From Otis tarda (taxonomy: Eukaryota > Chordata > Aves > Otidiformes > Otididae), in NCBI GenBank assembly GCA_026413225.1, contig CM048557.1:43283371-43347370 (forward strand): a stretch of DNA of 64,000 nt. Reading direction: 5' to 3'. The position numbers and the translations under genes are program-made. Shown piece by piece: positions 22,738 through 35,589 of the stretch. The notes below the pieces were generated by a model. The model worked only from the letters and a program-made list of their open reading frames with translations. It did no database searches and was not told the origin of the DNA. Within the stretch, counting starts at the first letter, position 1; every line of letters starts with the position of its first letter.

Positions 22738-25440
22738 AAAGAATGTATTTATGGGAAGAATATATTTATTAATTTACCATTTTTTTCCCCACAAAATTCT
22801 TGCCCGTTTCCTGTGTAATTGTTAAGTAACTACTGCCAGTTAGAGGGCTTTTTGTTCCTCTCTTAGTCTGGAAACAAAACATGTACCACCAAACTAGTTT
22901 CTCCCATCTCCCCACATCTCTTCCAGTAATACTCACATTAACCCTGTTTAAACTACTAACAGGACTAGGGATGGCTGCACAGATACTAGGTAGCACCATC
23001 CCCACTGAGACTCTAACCATGAGTTTCCCTTATCTGCAAAGAAAGACAAAACCCACTGGTTTTGTTCTGCAGTTTAATATGTAATCTGTTTAAATGCAAC
23101 TGGTATGCAGGCTATTTTAGAGGAAAAAGACCAAAGTGGATTTCCTACTAATTTTTCATGATATTCAGAGTTTCTGGTTATTGTAGGAACCATGACTTTG
23201 GGAAATTGTCATGAAAAGAGAACATTTGGGGCACAGATAACCTACTCCTTGAGTACTGTGTTTATTTACCTTTAAGTATCTTACCTGTTGGTCAAAACAG
23301 CTATAAATGTGTGTAACTAGAATTATTTTAGACTTATTTAAACATTTTAATGTATGTACTTCTGGCAATTTGTCTTGAATTTTAGTGACAAGAAACATAA
23401 ATACTTACATAGATATTGCTACGGTATCTGTCTCAGTTTAGGTCTCAGTTAAATCTACAGGGTTTTCCTCTTTAAAATGCAATTTGATCTATTTTATTTC
23501 AGTAAGTTTTTCCAGAGATATTTGTATTTATTTTAAATCCTTACAGTTGGCTACAGTTCTGTGACAAATGTAGGTTATGTGTTTGTTAATGCCAAAACCA
23601 CCATGGACTTTCATTAACTTAGGAAATTAATTTCAGGTTTTCAGAAGGAAAATTTTGACTAAAACACAGAGAAAATATTTTTACTTCTCTGCCGATGACG
23701 TGTTTTTCCTTCCTTTGCTTCCATGTTTCTAAATGTTTATCTTTACTGTTTTGCCTTAGTATTTTGGGTACAACACCACAAGCTGGGCATCAGTACCGCG
23801 GGTGGGGAGCCTGCTAGAACAGTGCCACATTCTAGTCTGGAAATACTGACTTCTGCTCACTTTAAATATGTAATAAATTCTTTCTAACTGAACTTAAGGA
23901 ACTGGCATTCAGGAGTCAGTCACATTACCTAGAATGCAAATACATTCTACTTGTAGTAGTGAGGCATGAACTAACAGAAAGTTAAAATAAATGAACCTTA
24001 CTTGCTTTTATCAAATTGACCTTGCTCAACTATTCTATTTACAATGTCGTTAAGTGTTTTCTTAATACATACTGATCTGTTCTGTTTTCTAAGGAGAAAC
24101 AGTACCTAGAAACACAGAAACAAACATTGCAACAGAAATGAGGCAAGTTCATAAAATAATATTTGGTTAATCTACAATTAAAGAGCAGTCTCTACTTTGT
24201 CCCTTTGTTTCAGGATACCCATTTCTTAAAGCTTCCTGCAAGACTGGATCCTACACTGGTGCAGAGCTATATTAATATTGTTACATGTCAGTAGAATATG
24301 ATATGAAGTCATATCTATTTATATAAGCTGCAAATTGAAGCAGCTTGTCCATCATCAGCCTGTTTGGTGAATTTTAATATAAAAGAAAATCTTTTAAAAT
24401 TGCTAAAAGTTTATTATTCTACCACAGTGCGCACTCTGAAATAGTATTGAGTAGGAAGGAAATTTGTCACACTTAACTGAAAAAGAAGATTTTCATGTTC
24501 TCCTTTAGGAACAGCTCATTTATAGGTATGTCAGTAAATAAGTAGAAAGTTTATATCCACTCTTCTCTCACATTCAAACATCTTCAGTTTAACAAAAAAA
24601 AAAAATTTAAGTTTTACAGAAAAGTATATGAGTGAAGTTCATTATAAATGGATTGACACTGAATGAACACTAAAATGATAAATGGGACTTTGTCTCTTGG
24701 GGACAGTGTGTGCAATGGTTAAGCTTTCAAAGCCATCTATTAAATCACTTATATTGCTCTGGAATCTTAATTTTTGCAATGCATCTTTTGAAATGTGTGC
24801 ATTTTTTAAAAACCCAGACAATGCTCTATGTGTTAATGAAGCTTTCCAGGATACTTGTTTGCATAGCCAGAGGACAGATGACATCTTGTATCTACTGCTA
24901 GAAGAGATTTTGTCATCAACTCCACCAAGACCAGGGTTTTATTCAGTGAGTTTGGATTTTGCTTTAGGCTGATGGAGTAGAGCTGAGGCCTCACATAAGG
25001 ATGCAGCTCCTATAAAAGTCACTTGCTGCCTGCCAGGCTGCTGTTTTGTAGCGTTCAAGAAACACCACCACCAATATGAACAGAAAGGCATCAATGTGTA
25101 ATTTACACAACTCCTTAAATTCTGGCTTCTGATCTGCAGTGCTTTCCAAATCCTGTATCTGACAGGGCTGCATCTCACCTACTTGTGCCAACCGGCCAAA
25201 ATCCAGTGGAGAGGTATCCACAGTCTTTGCCCACAAGCCTGAAATTGCTGCAGTGGAATGAGTGCTGCTGAACGAGAGGTCTCCCCATTCCTCAAACATT
25301 ATCCTTAATGCATCCCCTCTCAAACAAATCACTCAGGATGATTTCCACGGATGTCCTTCCTAAAGGGACAGTAACCCAAGGAGAAAAAAGCCTGAGAATT
25401 GGGGAGATAAAAAACTTTCTGGGATAAATAAGAACCAATG
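22738..25440. other. Unique AT-rich DNA, no gene seen
   Basis: Open frames do not exceed 113 codons (24991-25332 on the minus strand, overlapping the next interval's start) and show no family features. No RNA gene or recent repeat recognised. Confidence 0.6.
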
Positions 25441-25463
25441 ATATATTTTTTTTTTTTTCTCAG

Positions 25464-25575
25464 AGCATCCCATTCCTTTTATCAAGCCACCTAGGTAGAT
25501 TCTTGAATCCACCTCCTAGAAAGGAGGCATAAACCTGCTGCCTGAGCTGTCTTAAGAGCTTGATCAAGCAGTGAG
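25464..25575 (+). other. Candidate non-coding exon (112 nt) with strong splice sites
   Basis: A 14-T tract followed by CTCAG (AG at 25462-25463) is a textbook 3' splice site, and GTGAG|GTAAGTG (donor GT at 25576-25577) is a near-consensus 5' splice site. The 112 nt between contain stops in all three + frames, so if this is an exon it is untranslated, for example part of a long non-coding RNA. Consensus sites this good do occur by chance, and no partner exon has been identified. Confidence 0.3.
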
Positions 25576-25639
25576 GTAAGTGCCTTTTACTACACGGAAA
25601 CTACAAGGCCAGAAGGGGAAAAAGTACTGACGAGACGGT

Positions 25640-25760
25640 GATTATGAGCATTAATCATAATAATATCGAGAACTTATATAGCACTTTTCATCAGGAGATT
25701 TTAAAGCACCATACAAAAGAGACGAGTCTCATTATCTCCATATTTTAGATCTAAAATGTG
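25640..25760 (+). mobile_element. Possible ancient amniote repeat (L3/CR1- or MIR-like)
   Basis: The order 'TTATATAGCACTTTTCATCAGGAG', 'TTAAAGCACCATACAAAAGA' and 'CATTATCTCCATATTTTAGAT' resembles the well-known amniote repeat pattern in which a 'tatagcactttcatc' block precedes 'aaagcactttacaa' and 'attatccccattttacagat'. The match is by eye and the copy is heavily mutated, so family assignment is tentative. Confidence 0.45.
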
Positions 25761-27314
25761 ACCTCCAATACCTTAAGGCTTGGTCTCTGAGGGGAAAAAA
25801 AGATTTCTGGAATCAACATTACTTATTCTCTGTTAAATTTCTAATCATCACAATGAAGATTTTTAAAATCTACTTGTTCTGTGGACTCTGTAATGGAATT
25901 TTAATTGCTTTACTAGCAGCTTGAGATATAATGAATGAATAAACATAGTTCTTACCAGGACGCTGCCATCAGCTGATTGAACAAGTACATTGGCATTCAC
26001 AGGGCTTATTCAGACAATTACATTAGCATGTTCAATTATGTTGCTGGTTATTGCCTCATTTGCTGGAAAATGGTAATTGAATACATAGGTGTTGCGATGC
26101 ACAGTAAAACGGATCAGCTGAAACCACCTTCAGCAAGGGTTTAAACCAGTCCCTCTCCTTTGCCTTCGCAAAGGACTGATGCACAGATCTATGAAAGCAT
26201 CCTTTGAAAGCTAAGATCTTGCATGCTAACTAGCAACTGAGAGGCATTTTATTATTAAAATAAAAATTATTATTAACACTACCACGAACAACTATGTATG
26301 CCCTGAAAGCTCCCCAAAATGCTGAGCCAAATAGGAATATTACTGTAGGTTACTACTGAAGGGCCAATTTTAACCTTCTGCTGTCAGGAGAATATTTATG
26401 TTTTATTGTGTTAAAAGATGGACCTTGACATCTGTCAGCAGAATTTTATTGTAGGAGAAAAGATTTACGTCTGCAGAACAGCAGAGAACAAAACTTGGTG
26501 CTCACCTTTCTGCAGTGCCCCTGGTGCGAAGAGGGTCAAGCATTTGCTTGGGATTTTGTTCCTCTCTGGCGCCAAGGCTGACCTGCACAAGTGAGTCTTA
26601 CTGAGAAGACAGATTTTTCAGAGTCGTGAGGAGTTTTAAGTATCAGGGGGAAAGTCATAAAAAATAAATAAAAAGATACATTTTTCTATGTTCAGACAAA
26701 TGGCGTTAGTGAGGCAGGATTTGGGAAGGCTTAAAAGCCACACTATGGAAAATGCAGTTTTGAGCCCCCGCTCCTTGGAAACTCTTTTCTGACATGATGT
26801 TGCCTTTTAGAAGGAGGACAGTTTTGAGTAATGATGTGGATACTGGCTGTGTCACTGACTAGCTGCTTCTAGTGTAGGGCTTGTCCCATTTCCATTTAAG
26901 CAAAGAAGATTTGAGATGTGAAATATATACAGGGAAAAAAAGCAAAACTACTGGAATATGCTACTTTTCAGGGGATTATCAATCTTTGTACAAAGGATGA
27001 GACCTTTTTGTCTAGGAACTGAAAACATTTTTATCTAATAGCAAACCACTGTGTATTCTCCTTTTGGCTAAAAATAACACTAATGCCTGAAGTGTTAATA
27101 CTAACGCCTAATAACACACAAGGCCTGAAGTACCTCAGACCTGGAGGAATATAATGGTTTATGGCTTACTGATGTGATGTGCTGACTACTGTCAGCTCTC
27201 AGGAGTCAAAGTGAACTGCGAAAGTCAGCGTTTCCTAGGATCCAGTCTCAGATGAAGGCCACTAATGCGATTACTTCCTTCCAGCCTCTCCCAAATGTTT
27301 AAAAACTTGCTGTT
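25761..27314. other. Unique AT-rich DNA, no gene seen
   Basis: The stretch at 25960-26150 has the look of a constrained non-coding element (CATTAGCATG, GGTAATTGAATAC, TTCAATTATG, with homeodomain/POU-like cores), but only cross-species alignment could show that. No coding frame is supported. Confidence 0.5.
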
Positions 27315-27706
27315 CATAGAATCACAGCATAGTTTGAGTTGAAAGGGACCTTTAAAGGTCATCTAGTTCAACCCCTCTGCAAGAAGCAGGGACATCTCCA
27401 ACCAGATCAGGTTGCTCAGAGCCTCGTCCAACCTGGCCTTGAATGTTTCCAGGGATGGGGCATCTGCCACCTCTCTGGGCAACCTGTTTCAGTGTTCTTC
27501 TACCCTCATTGTAAAATTTTTTTTCTTAATATCTAATCTGAATCTACCTTCCTCTATTTTTAAACCATTACTCCTTGTCCTATCGCAACAAGCCCTGCAA
27601 AAGAGTTTCTCCCCATCTTTCCTGTAAGCCCCCTTTAGGTATTGGAAGGCCCTTACAAGGTCTCCCTGGAGCCTCCTCTTCTCCAGGCTGAACAACCTCA
27701 ACTCTT
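27315..27706 (-). mobile_element. CR1 LINE, 5'-truncated, antisense
   Basis: Antisense CR1 3' end. It starts CATAGAATCACAGCATAG, then AGTTGAAAGGGACCTTTAAAGG, the UTR, and C-terminal ORF2 back to 'CTCCAGGCTGAACAACCTCAACTCTT'. About 390 bp are retained. An antisense open frame (27489-27701) still shows '[20 protein letters not shown]', the CR1 ORF2 tail signature. It is moderately diverged from the 22.2 kb and 30.8 kb copies. Confidence 0.94.
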
Positions 27707-30700
27707 GAAGTAAAAAATATTAACCTCTGTATAGCAACAGGGTGAACAGGAGCAGATGGGCATAGGGAAGACAAACTGCTTTGTACCATGTAAAAAAAAA
27801 AATAATCCAGCAGCCTTCTACAGTCCCTTCAAGTAAGAAAATGGAGGTTTTGAACCAGCTGTGGAGTTGAGAGGCCCATGGAGGTTTCTCCAGGCCATTG
27901 TAGAGCCTGTGTTTCTGTGAACAGACTGCCCTGTTTCACAAAGGGGATTAGACTGATTGCATGCAAGGCAAAAGTAAAAATCTGCAGAAGATGCAGGAAA
28001 ACTGCAGAAGATATAGGGGGGATGGGAAGACTGAACGCAAAAAAACCAGGAGCCAAAACAAGTTAGGCAAATGGAGCACTGATGCTTTTGTTAGCAAGGC
28101 AAATGTAGCACTAGCATTTTAGCTTCTATTGTTTTGGTTGATAATATAGGTAAGGACTGCATTACTGATGGGAACTAGGATGTCCTCCAGGTGGGCAAGT
28201 CAGAAATTACTTAGTTCCAGTTCTTGTTTTGAAACTTATTTTTGTTTAAGAAATCATGAAATGAAAACCTGAGCATCCAAATGTAGCAGAAATTTTGGTT
28301 TTCAAAGGAAGAATTGAAGAAAACACGAACATATGATTAGGAGCACATTGTCCACAGATTTCATGCTGTTATTCTCCCTTGAGGGCCAGGGTACCACATC
28401 CTGTGGCAGTAAAGTGACTCTATAGAGGGGACAATCACAGCCTGTTATGCTGCAGGGTGACGAATGGCGTCAGATGTCCTGCACTGACATAGGTGCACAA
28501 CACTAAGTGCAGCTGCTAGCTGTAACCGCTGAGGACAGGGACGTACCCTCGGAGACTGGCAGTTTCCTGCTGATGCTAAAGCCCAGCCTCTTTGAGCAGT
28601 CCTTGTGCTCATGTATCTTCTTACATTACCTGTAGCTTGCTTTTTACCACCTCTCAGAGAACAAAATACCCCCAAACAGCCTCTTTACTATTTCTTCTCT
28701 TCTTCCGGTTGCGTCTTGGGAAAGCAAGTTTTGGGCTTGCTGTTTCCTCCCTCTATTACTACTCCATCTCTTTGCAGAGCCTTACAATGTACCACCAGTT
28801 ACAGTTCACAAGTGAACACATATGAAAATATTATATCTAACCTGGGAGGTTTCCATGCCATTCATTTAAGCACAGTATTGACTTTACCCTCAATTCAATA
28901 TGGAATTATCTTTCACTCAGACTCTGAGAATTATCTGCTGTGAATATTTAACAACTGATTTTCCAGTTTGGTGACCTTGGTCATAAAGTCAGGATGCCAT
29001 GGTTTCTTGATTAGTTTAGTGTGTCTCCCCTGTTGTTGTCTGATCTGAATGACAATTACAGGGTAAGTACACTATTTTGTCTCTGTCCCAGTACAGCAAA
29101 TTATGTTCTTGTTATTTGTCACATTGCTAATTTTTGTGAATGGATAGCATTGATGAAAAGCTACTCAAAAATAAGATTTAATCTATGAATGCAATAAGCT
29201 TATTCTGGAGGGAATGTAATTTTTTTCCCCCTGATCATTGGATAAAATATATTAAAGAAGATTAATTCTGCTGTGGTGCAATACTTTGGCAAGACATTGA
29301 AATCCTTGCATCTAATGACAAAGGTACAGCTAGACTTGCATGAGTGAAGAAAAATGAACGTGTGCTCAGAGTATTAGGTCTTAAGGCCAGGTTATTCACC
29401 TCCCAGACTCATATTCTGTTTCCTCAACCTCCTTAACTACAGATTTAAAATGCTGAACAAATGTGCAGTGCATATGCATCCCAGGTCAGACTTGGCTCAT
29501 TAATAATAACTCTGAAAAAAAATTAAATTCAGCTTGATACTTTCAAGACTGAAAATGAAAGTTGGACTCTTTCACACTAGTGGGTTTGGAAATCTCCCAC
29601 ACATCCCCAAAGGAAGCCCTCCATCGATGGTTGTGCAGCCAAAGACCTCTAGATTTGGTCAAGACTAGACATACTGGACTTGGTGATGTATGGGCTGAAG
29701 ATGCTAAGGGAAGGTACTGAAGCGACTGTAAATAATACAGCAACAGGTCGTGAGTAAAAGAGAAAAAACATTTTGAAATTATTAGTGCATGTGTTGGAAT
29801 TTCCTGAGTTGAAGTTTGAATTTCTATTTAACAACATCTTTTGAACGCCTGAAATAGTTGAATAAAGTTTAGAAAAAAACACTCTTAAGAGAAACTCAAT
29901 CTGAGCCTCCTGCAGCATCCAAAATAGCTTTTTTCTACTTTCTCCTTTTCTTTGTCAAGTAAGCTAACTGACAATTAGGGCTACATTTTCTTCCAAAAGT
30001 ATTTTGGAAAAATCATTCTTAAGACAAAATTTCTGAGAAGTAAGTATATTTCTTCATAATGTACTGGTGCGTGTTAAAGATTTTCTGGAATTTTTCCTCC
30101 TGTTTCTGTGCTTTCCATGGTTCCCCATCTCTCTTAGCAGGCAACAGACTGCTAAAACATCTGATTGCTTTGCTACTTTTTGGAAAATCAAGTAGATTGC
30201 ATTTCTCTGTGCTGAAGAAACGCAACACAAGTTTTCACACCACTAAAACTCCTTCTGTGAGTCAATCCATTTCTTGAGAGCATGCCTGAGCACCCCAGTT
30301 GATTCACTCCAATTGCTACTACTAGCATTTTGCCTTTCTGCATCTTACCTCCAATTGTAATCAGCTGCTCTGTAATCATTTGTTTCAAAGTGAAATGGAT
30401 GTAGCATTATTTTTTTTTTATTACTATTTATTTATTTGCCTCTGTGTGCTACCATTCCAAACACCAGCAAAATGCATGCCAGGGCCACAGAGGTATTTTG
30501 GTCGTTCTTCGAAGGAGGAAAGAAGATACTAGGCTTTAGAAAATATGTTATTGTAAGCTTCATTAAAGGAAAAAATCCACAAACTTTCTTCTTTTGGCAT
30601 TTTTCATTAATACATTTACAACCTAAAACAAATAACAGAAACCTACTTTATTACATAGCTGACCGTATAGAAAAAAAAAATGTATAAAATTATTTTAAAA

Positions 30701-30768
30701 AATTAAGCGTACAGAAGGAAGGGTAATGTAGTGTGGAAATTATCAGGGAAAAACTATAGGGAACAAGT
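27707..30768. other. Unique AT-rich DNA, no gene seen
   Basis: Open frames up to 112 codons (28605-28943 +) overlap others in different frames and lack recognisable domains. No repeat family or RNA gene identified. Confidence 0.6.
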
Positions 30769-31236
30769 CATAGAATCATAGAATAGTTTGGGTTGGAAGG
30801 GATCTTTTAAAGGTCATCCAGTCCAACCCCCCTGCAAGGAGCAGGGACATCTCCAACCAGATCAGGTTGCTCAGAGCCCCGTGCAACCTGGCCTTAAACA
30901 TTTCCAGGGATGGGGCATCCACCACCTCTCTGGGCAACTTGTTCCAGTGTTTCACGTTGTAAACAATGTCTTCCTTACACCTAGTCTAAATCTACCTCCT
31001 TCTATTTTAAAACTCCTTGTCCTAACACAACAGGCCCTGCTAAAGAGTTTCTCCCCATCTTTCCTGTAGGCTCCCTTCAGGTACTGGAAGGCTGCTATAA
31101 GGTCTCCCTGGACCCTTCTCTTCTCCAGGCTGAACAGCCCCAACTCTCTCAGCCTGTCCTCATAGCAGAGGTGCTCCAGCCCTCTGATCATCTTCCTGGC
31201 CCTCCTCTGGACTCACTCCAACAGGTTCTCCACATC
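30769..31236 (-). mobile_element. CR1 LINE, 5'-truncated, antisense
   Basis: Well-preserved antisense CR1. It starts with the tail CATAGAATCATAGAATAGTT, then GGTTGGAAGGGATCTTTTAA, AACCCCCCTGCAAGGAGCAG, UTR and C-terminal ORF2 to 'CAACAGGTTCTCCACATCC'. An antisense frame at 30952-31191 keeps '[18 protein letters not shown]'. It shares about 160 bp at near identity with the 22.2 kb copy. It faces a second CR1 in the opposite orientation 117 bp to the right. Confidence 0.96.
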
Positions 31237-31304
31237 CAGCTGGACCAGAAAACACTGTGTATTGAAGGGGTAAAAACAGACCAGGCAGCCCTACCACACC
31301 AGGA

Positions 31305-31352
31305 ATATTTTATCATATATATGAGGGTTGTATGATATTTTATCATATATAT
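31305..31352. repeat. 30-bp-period direct repeat between two facing CR1s
   Basis: ATATTTTATCATATATAT occurs at 31305-31322 and exactly again at 31335-31352. The right copy directly abuts the 5' end of the following + strand CR1, so it could be a target-site-like duplication or local slippage. Confidence 0.75.
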
Positions 31353-31353
31353 A

Positions 31354-31532
31354 CGAGCATGGTGAGGCACTGGCACAGGTTGCCCAGAGAAGTTGTGGAT
31401 GTCCCATCCCTGGAAGTGTTCAAGGTCATACTGGATGGGGCTTTGAGATGCTTGGTCTAGTGGAAGATGTCTTTGCCTGTTTCAGGGGGGTTGGAACTAG
31501 ATGATCTTTAAGGTCCCTTCCAACTCAAACCA
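31354..31532 (+). mobile_element. CR1 LINE 3' end fragment, sense
   Basis: Short sense CR1: GGCACAGGTTGCCCAGAGAA, 'GTGGATGTCCCATCCCTGGA', GGGGGGTTGGAACTAGATGA, and TTTAAGGTCCCTTCCAACTC. The terminal ATTCTATG repeat is missing or lost. About 180 bp are retained. It is not simply the inverted half of its neighbour, because both carry the 3' UTR; they are two separate insertions. Confidence 0.93.
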
Positions 31533-32185
31533 GTGGTACTTCACTGGGCATCTTGCCAAATGCAACCCAACAGTTGGGAGTCCCCTTCACATAGGGATGC
31601 AGGGGATACAAGCAAAAGGTGGGTAGCTTAAATAGGTTCATAGAAGCGTATTTGACATGGAACACAATGTTTGTTTGCAAAAAAACCCCACCTATATATT
31701 TTGATTGTAACCACTTCAATCTTCAAAGAAATCCTTTCCAGTGGAAAACTGAAAATGACAGCAGGGTTGAAGTAATTAGGCTAATTCCAGTTCTACAAAA
31801 AAAAGGTTTCAAAAAGAGTACTATGGATAGGAAAATGTCTACTCTTCGATTGTCTTCACAATATGACATGATTAAACTTTACAAAAGAATGGAACGTTTC
31901 CCCCCAAAACTGTGGTTTGTTTGTTCTATAGATAATCCATGATCCAGAGAGGTGAGAAGCAACAGAAGGAAAACACCAACCAGCAAAGGACAGAGCTGGA
32001 GCCCCAAACCTTAGACTAAGTCTATGCATGGTGCAGGGCCATGCAGAAAACACCCAAATACAGTGGGCACAGTATGAATCTCTCCCTTTAAAGTTTAATC
32101 CAAAGGCCACAAGAAATCCCTATCGGATTTTGACTCAGGCAAAACTGACGTGATAACATTAAATAAGGGTTAATCACTTGAGTGC
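31533..32185. other. Unique DNA between CR1 and microsatellite
   Basis: Contains a 107-codon open frame (31619-31942 +) with no recognisable domain. Nothing else seen. Confidence 0.55.
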
Positions 32186-32203
32186 ATATATATATATATA
32201 CAC
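32186..32203. repeat. Short (AT)n microsatellite
   Basis: ATATATATATATATA immediately precedes the TATC array, making a compound microsatellite. Confidence 0.9.
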
Positions 32204-32225
32204 ATCTATCTATCTACCTATCTAT

Positions 32226-32289
<64 letters not shown>

Positions 32290-32294
32290 ATCTC
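32204..32294. repeat. (TATC)n tetranucleotide microsatellite
   Basis: About 22 units of TATC/ATCT. The left part is interrupted (CTACC, TTTATC) and the right part, about 32225-32286, is uninterrupted. Long pure tetranucleotide arrays are usually length-polymorphic. Confidence 0.98.
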
Positions 32295-35190
32295 TCCAGA
32301 TACACTGAATAAAATTTAGGAGATGGAAAGAGAGAGAGACTGCAAACATATATATGAAGAGTTTGCCTACTATCAGGTGGAATTCAAAGGTATAATTGTT
32401 TGACGTGGGAATCGTGATCTCTCTTTTTAAGTTCATCCTTAAATTTTAAAGCATAATTTGTTTTGATTGAATTTCTAATGTTAATTAGTGAGGCTTGCAC
32501 AATTAAAGACATCAAGAACATATAATTACATTCCTTATAATTATACCATAATTGTTTTAGTACGTTAAATGATCTAATAGATTTTTTCCTGTTTCAACAG
32601 CAGCATTACAACCATCTCTATTTTATGAAATAACTGGCAAACATTCAGTAGGTACTTTCAAGCATTTCAAGTAAAGTTTTGATGGGTATTCATCTACTAA
32701 TGAAATATTCATGCATTATATTTTTCTCTATTACAAGTGACTTTCACTGAAGCGCCTAATGCTTGGTTTGCTTAGACAGATGTAACATTCAATCAAACTA
32801 ATGGAAACTGTGGAGTACTGTTATACTGGATATTATTAAATCAAATGCTCTTGATAAATATTGAGTCTCTGATGTTAAAAAGCATTTCTAGCATGATGCA
32901 TGGATAGTAGAACAATACTCTGGCCCCTTGTTAATAATGTTAATATTACAGCTGCTATCATTTGACAACTAATATGATTTCCCATGTGCATAAATGCCTT
33001 AGTCTTTGAGTATTAAAAAATACTCTCCATATGTTGTTTAAGATTTTCCATACTGTGTACGCATTTGCTCCCTACGTAGAACAACTGGACAAGTTTGTAT
33101 TACCAGCAAAGTATGTATACTTTGTCTGCTTAAAATTTAATATTTCCTTCAAGTAGCATAACTTGCACCCATGTCAAGATGAAGAGATCAATTTTGGTAA
33201 TTTCATAGGCAGGCAGGTAATGATCCTCTTACAAAGCAATTGCTAAGGCCTTTGGAGAATTGTCTGGGCATATTGATGCTGTTTCTCCTACTTGTTCTCT
33301 GGATGCTAAATTTCATTAAATTAAACTAAAATAGATCAAATGTTTTCCCACAATAATTTTCCACATGAGTTCTTTTGATAGTTTTTGCAAGAAAACCAGG
33401 GTGCAAATGTGAAGTGGTTGACAAAACAATGAATAAAACATGCTTCGTGCCAGCTTTTTAATGAAGGAAATTAAAGTTCAGAGCTTAATATTATGCTTAG
33501 TTTTACCACTTCTGCATATATGAAAGTTGTGACTCCATCAACTTAATACATCCCTAGTCAACATGAACTTTGAGTTCATTTCTTTTTAGATGACACTCTA
33601 TTGGCTCCTTCCAGGGATCAGAAGGGACTTGCTAACGTCAGAGCAAGAGCCAGCTCAGCAGGGAAAGTGCCAAAGGAATACTGGGAGAGAAGATGCAGAG
33701 GTGATCAGTAAATAAATTGAATTGTTTTATACCAATTAAAGGAGTGACCGGACATGTAAAAATATTTCACCAAATATTTCACCTGTTCTGAGTCACCCAG
33801 AAAACGACACCGTAACTCACAGTCGCTATAAATATGTACAATTCACAGGCCCTGGTGAAAAACTGCCCTTTCTCATCGTGTGCCAGGGAGGCATGTGATT
33901 CTCTGCCTTCACAAAAGAGTTCATCATATGTGGGCACCGAGCGTATGCAATGCACAGTATTCTGGGATCAGGTAAGCCCTGCTCAAAGTTAAAAGTAAGA
34001 TTCAGGTGTATTCTGGGGTCTGTAAGAATGAGTTTGGAAAACTGCCTAAAATGTTAGCTAACCTGTTGAGTCACCAGCATGTAGTAGCCTCCTTTGCCAC
34101 TCTGCAGGCTGTTGAAGCAGTGAAAAGGCGTCAATACCAGGACTGAAACGTATTCCTTCTTGTGGACCCAATTCTGCCACTTTTACATTGAGTTATTTGA
34201 ATTAAAATACTATTATACAGTATTCAGGGACCAGCTGAATAGTTCTTTTGAGATTGCTGTTTTATTTTAATTTTTTTTTTTTTACATTTAATTTTAGAAA
34301 GGCAAAGCATGGTGCTAGAAAAATTAGGAAATGTGTATAAAATTACAGAGCAGTGACTCTGTAGGGAAAATGTTTACTCTGCAGGCTTTTCTCTTTAAAA
34401 CACAACTGCTTTAAAGTATCACATTAAATTCTAATGTGTATGTATTTAAAGAGGGTACAATATATGAGAAAAAAGCACATGAAGTGTGTAAGGTAAGGCT
34501 GCTGCTAAGCACCCCTAGCAGAATGCTGCAGTGGTGCCATGAAATCCTACGTGAGCGGTCAGAACAGAAGCAAGAGCTGCCTGTGGGTAGTCCCAACCTA
34601 TTCACAAGCCCTTTTGAACAATTTTCCTACTTTTTAAAATACTGTTTTTGGCAAACATTTGATACTTGAGATACAAAATGCATGAGTCACCTACTGGGAT
34701 AGGCACAGTATGTGGTTTATTGAATTTAGCTAAATTGCGAGTCATCTATCAATAGTTCTCATAGTGAACATACTTGTAATAATTTCACACATTACAAACA
34801 AGAGTAGGTATGATTTTTCAAGATTTATTTTTTCAAGCTTTTTTTTTATCAAGTATTTTTCACTTGGAGATTTTACTCTTTTTATTCTGCTCCATTTGAT
34901 GTTGTAGGAAATTGTGAACTTTTTTTGTGATGGACGCTAAAAATAAAAGGTAGTTTATTGCTCGTCAGTTTAAACAACAAAACTTGACATATTATAAAAT
35001 ACTGTCTTACAAAGCAAAGTCCTCAACGTGAGGTTGAATGCATACAAATTCTTCTTGTGCAGCTATTGAGATTTATTCTTTAACCAGTGTACCAATTTCT
35101 GTCGAGATAAGTAGTTTTAAAATTCAGAGGCAGCCGTTCTGAAGGAGAGAGCTGCAAGTTACCACAGATTCTGACTTGCCAATAACATAC
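32295..35190. other. Unique AT-rich DNA, no gene seen
   Basis: No open frame exceeds 77 codons. Segments around 32450-33300 are rich in ATTA/TAAT cores and free of repeats, resembling conserved non-coding DNA in texture only. AATAAA motifs and T homopolymers are scattered. Confidence 0.55.
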
Positions 35191-35276
35191 GGTAATTTTT
35201 TGTGGTGGGGTTTGGTTTGGGGTTGGTTTGTTTATGTTGGCTTTTTTTTTTTGGTGTAGGTTGGTTTTTTTTAAGG
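35191..35276. repeat. G/T-rich low-complexity tract
   Basis: The + strand is almost entirely G and T (GGGGTTTGGTTTGGGGTTGG, then T homopolymers and GGTTGG). It lies just upstream of the CpG island. It is simple sequence; two-tier G-quadruplex formation is possible but unproven. Confidence 0.8.
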
Positions 35277-35589
35277 GGAAAACCAGTGAATAGGAGAAAA
35301 AGAGCTGAAAAGTAGGTATGTATAAAATAGCGTCATAACTGTGGTCTATTGGATACAGAGAATATAATCTCTTTACTACAGAAAACCATAAACTTTCAGG
35401 TATAAAAGCACTAGGGAGCTTTAAAAAAAAATTCCTTAGAGGAATTCGGCGTCCCTACGTTCAAAGATGTTGAGCGGTCAGCCCCTCTAATCCTTCACTT
35501 CAGAGCTGGGCTCTGATAAGAACCTCTCCCTGAAAAAGAGGGGTTAAATTTCCCCCGAAGCATTTATTTCAGGAGGCATGTGAGGATCG

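Noticed and set aside
22242..22764. AAGAATATA on both sides of the antisense CR1 (22242-22250 and 22756-22764) as a target-site duplication
   Set aside because: The right copy is about 18 bp beyond the recognisable CR1 end, the motif is AT-rich, and CR1 insertions do not usually leave clear duplications.
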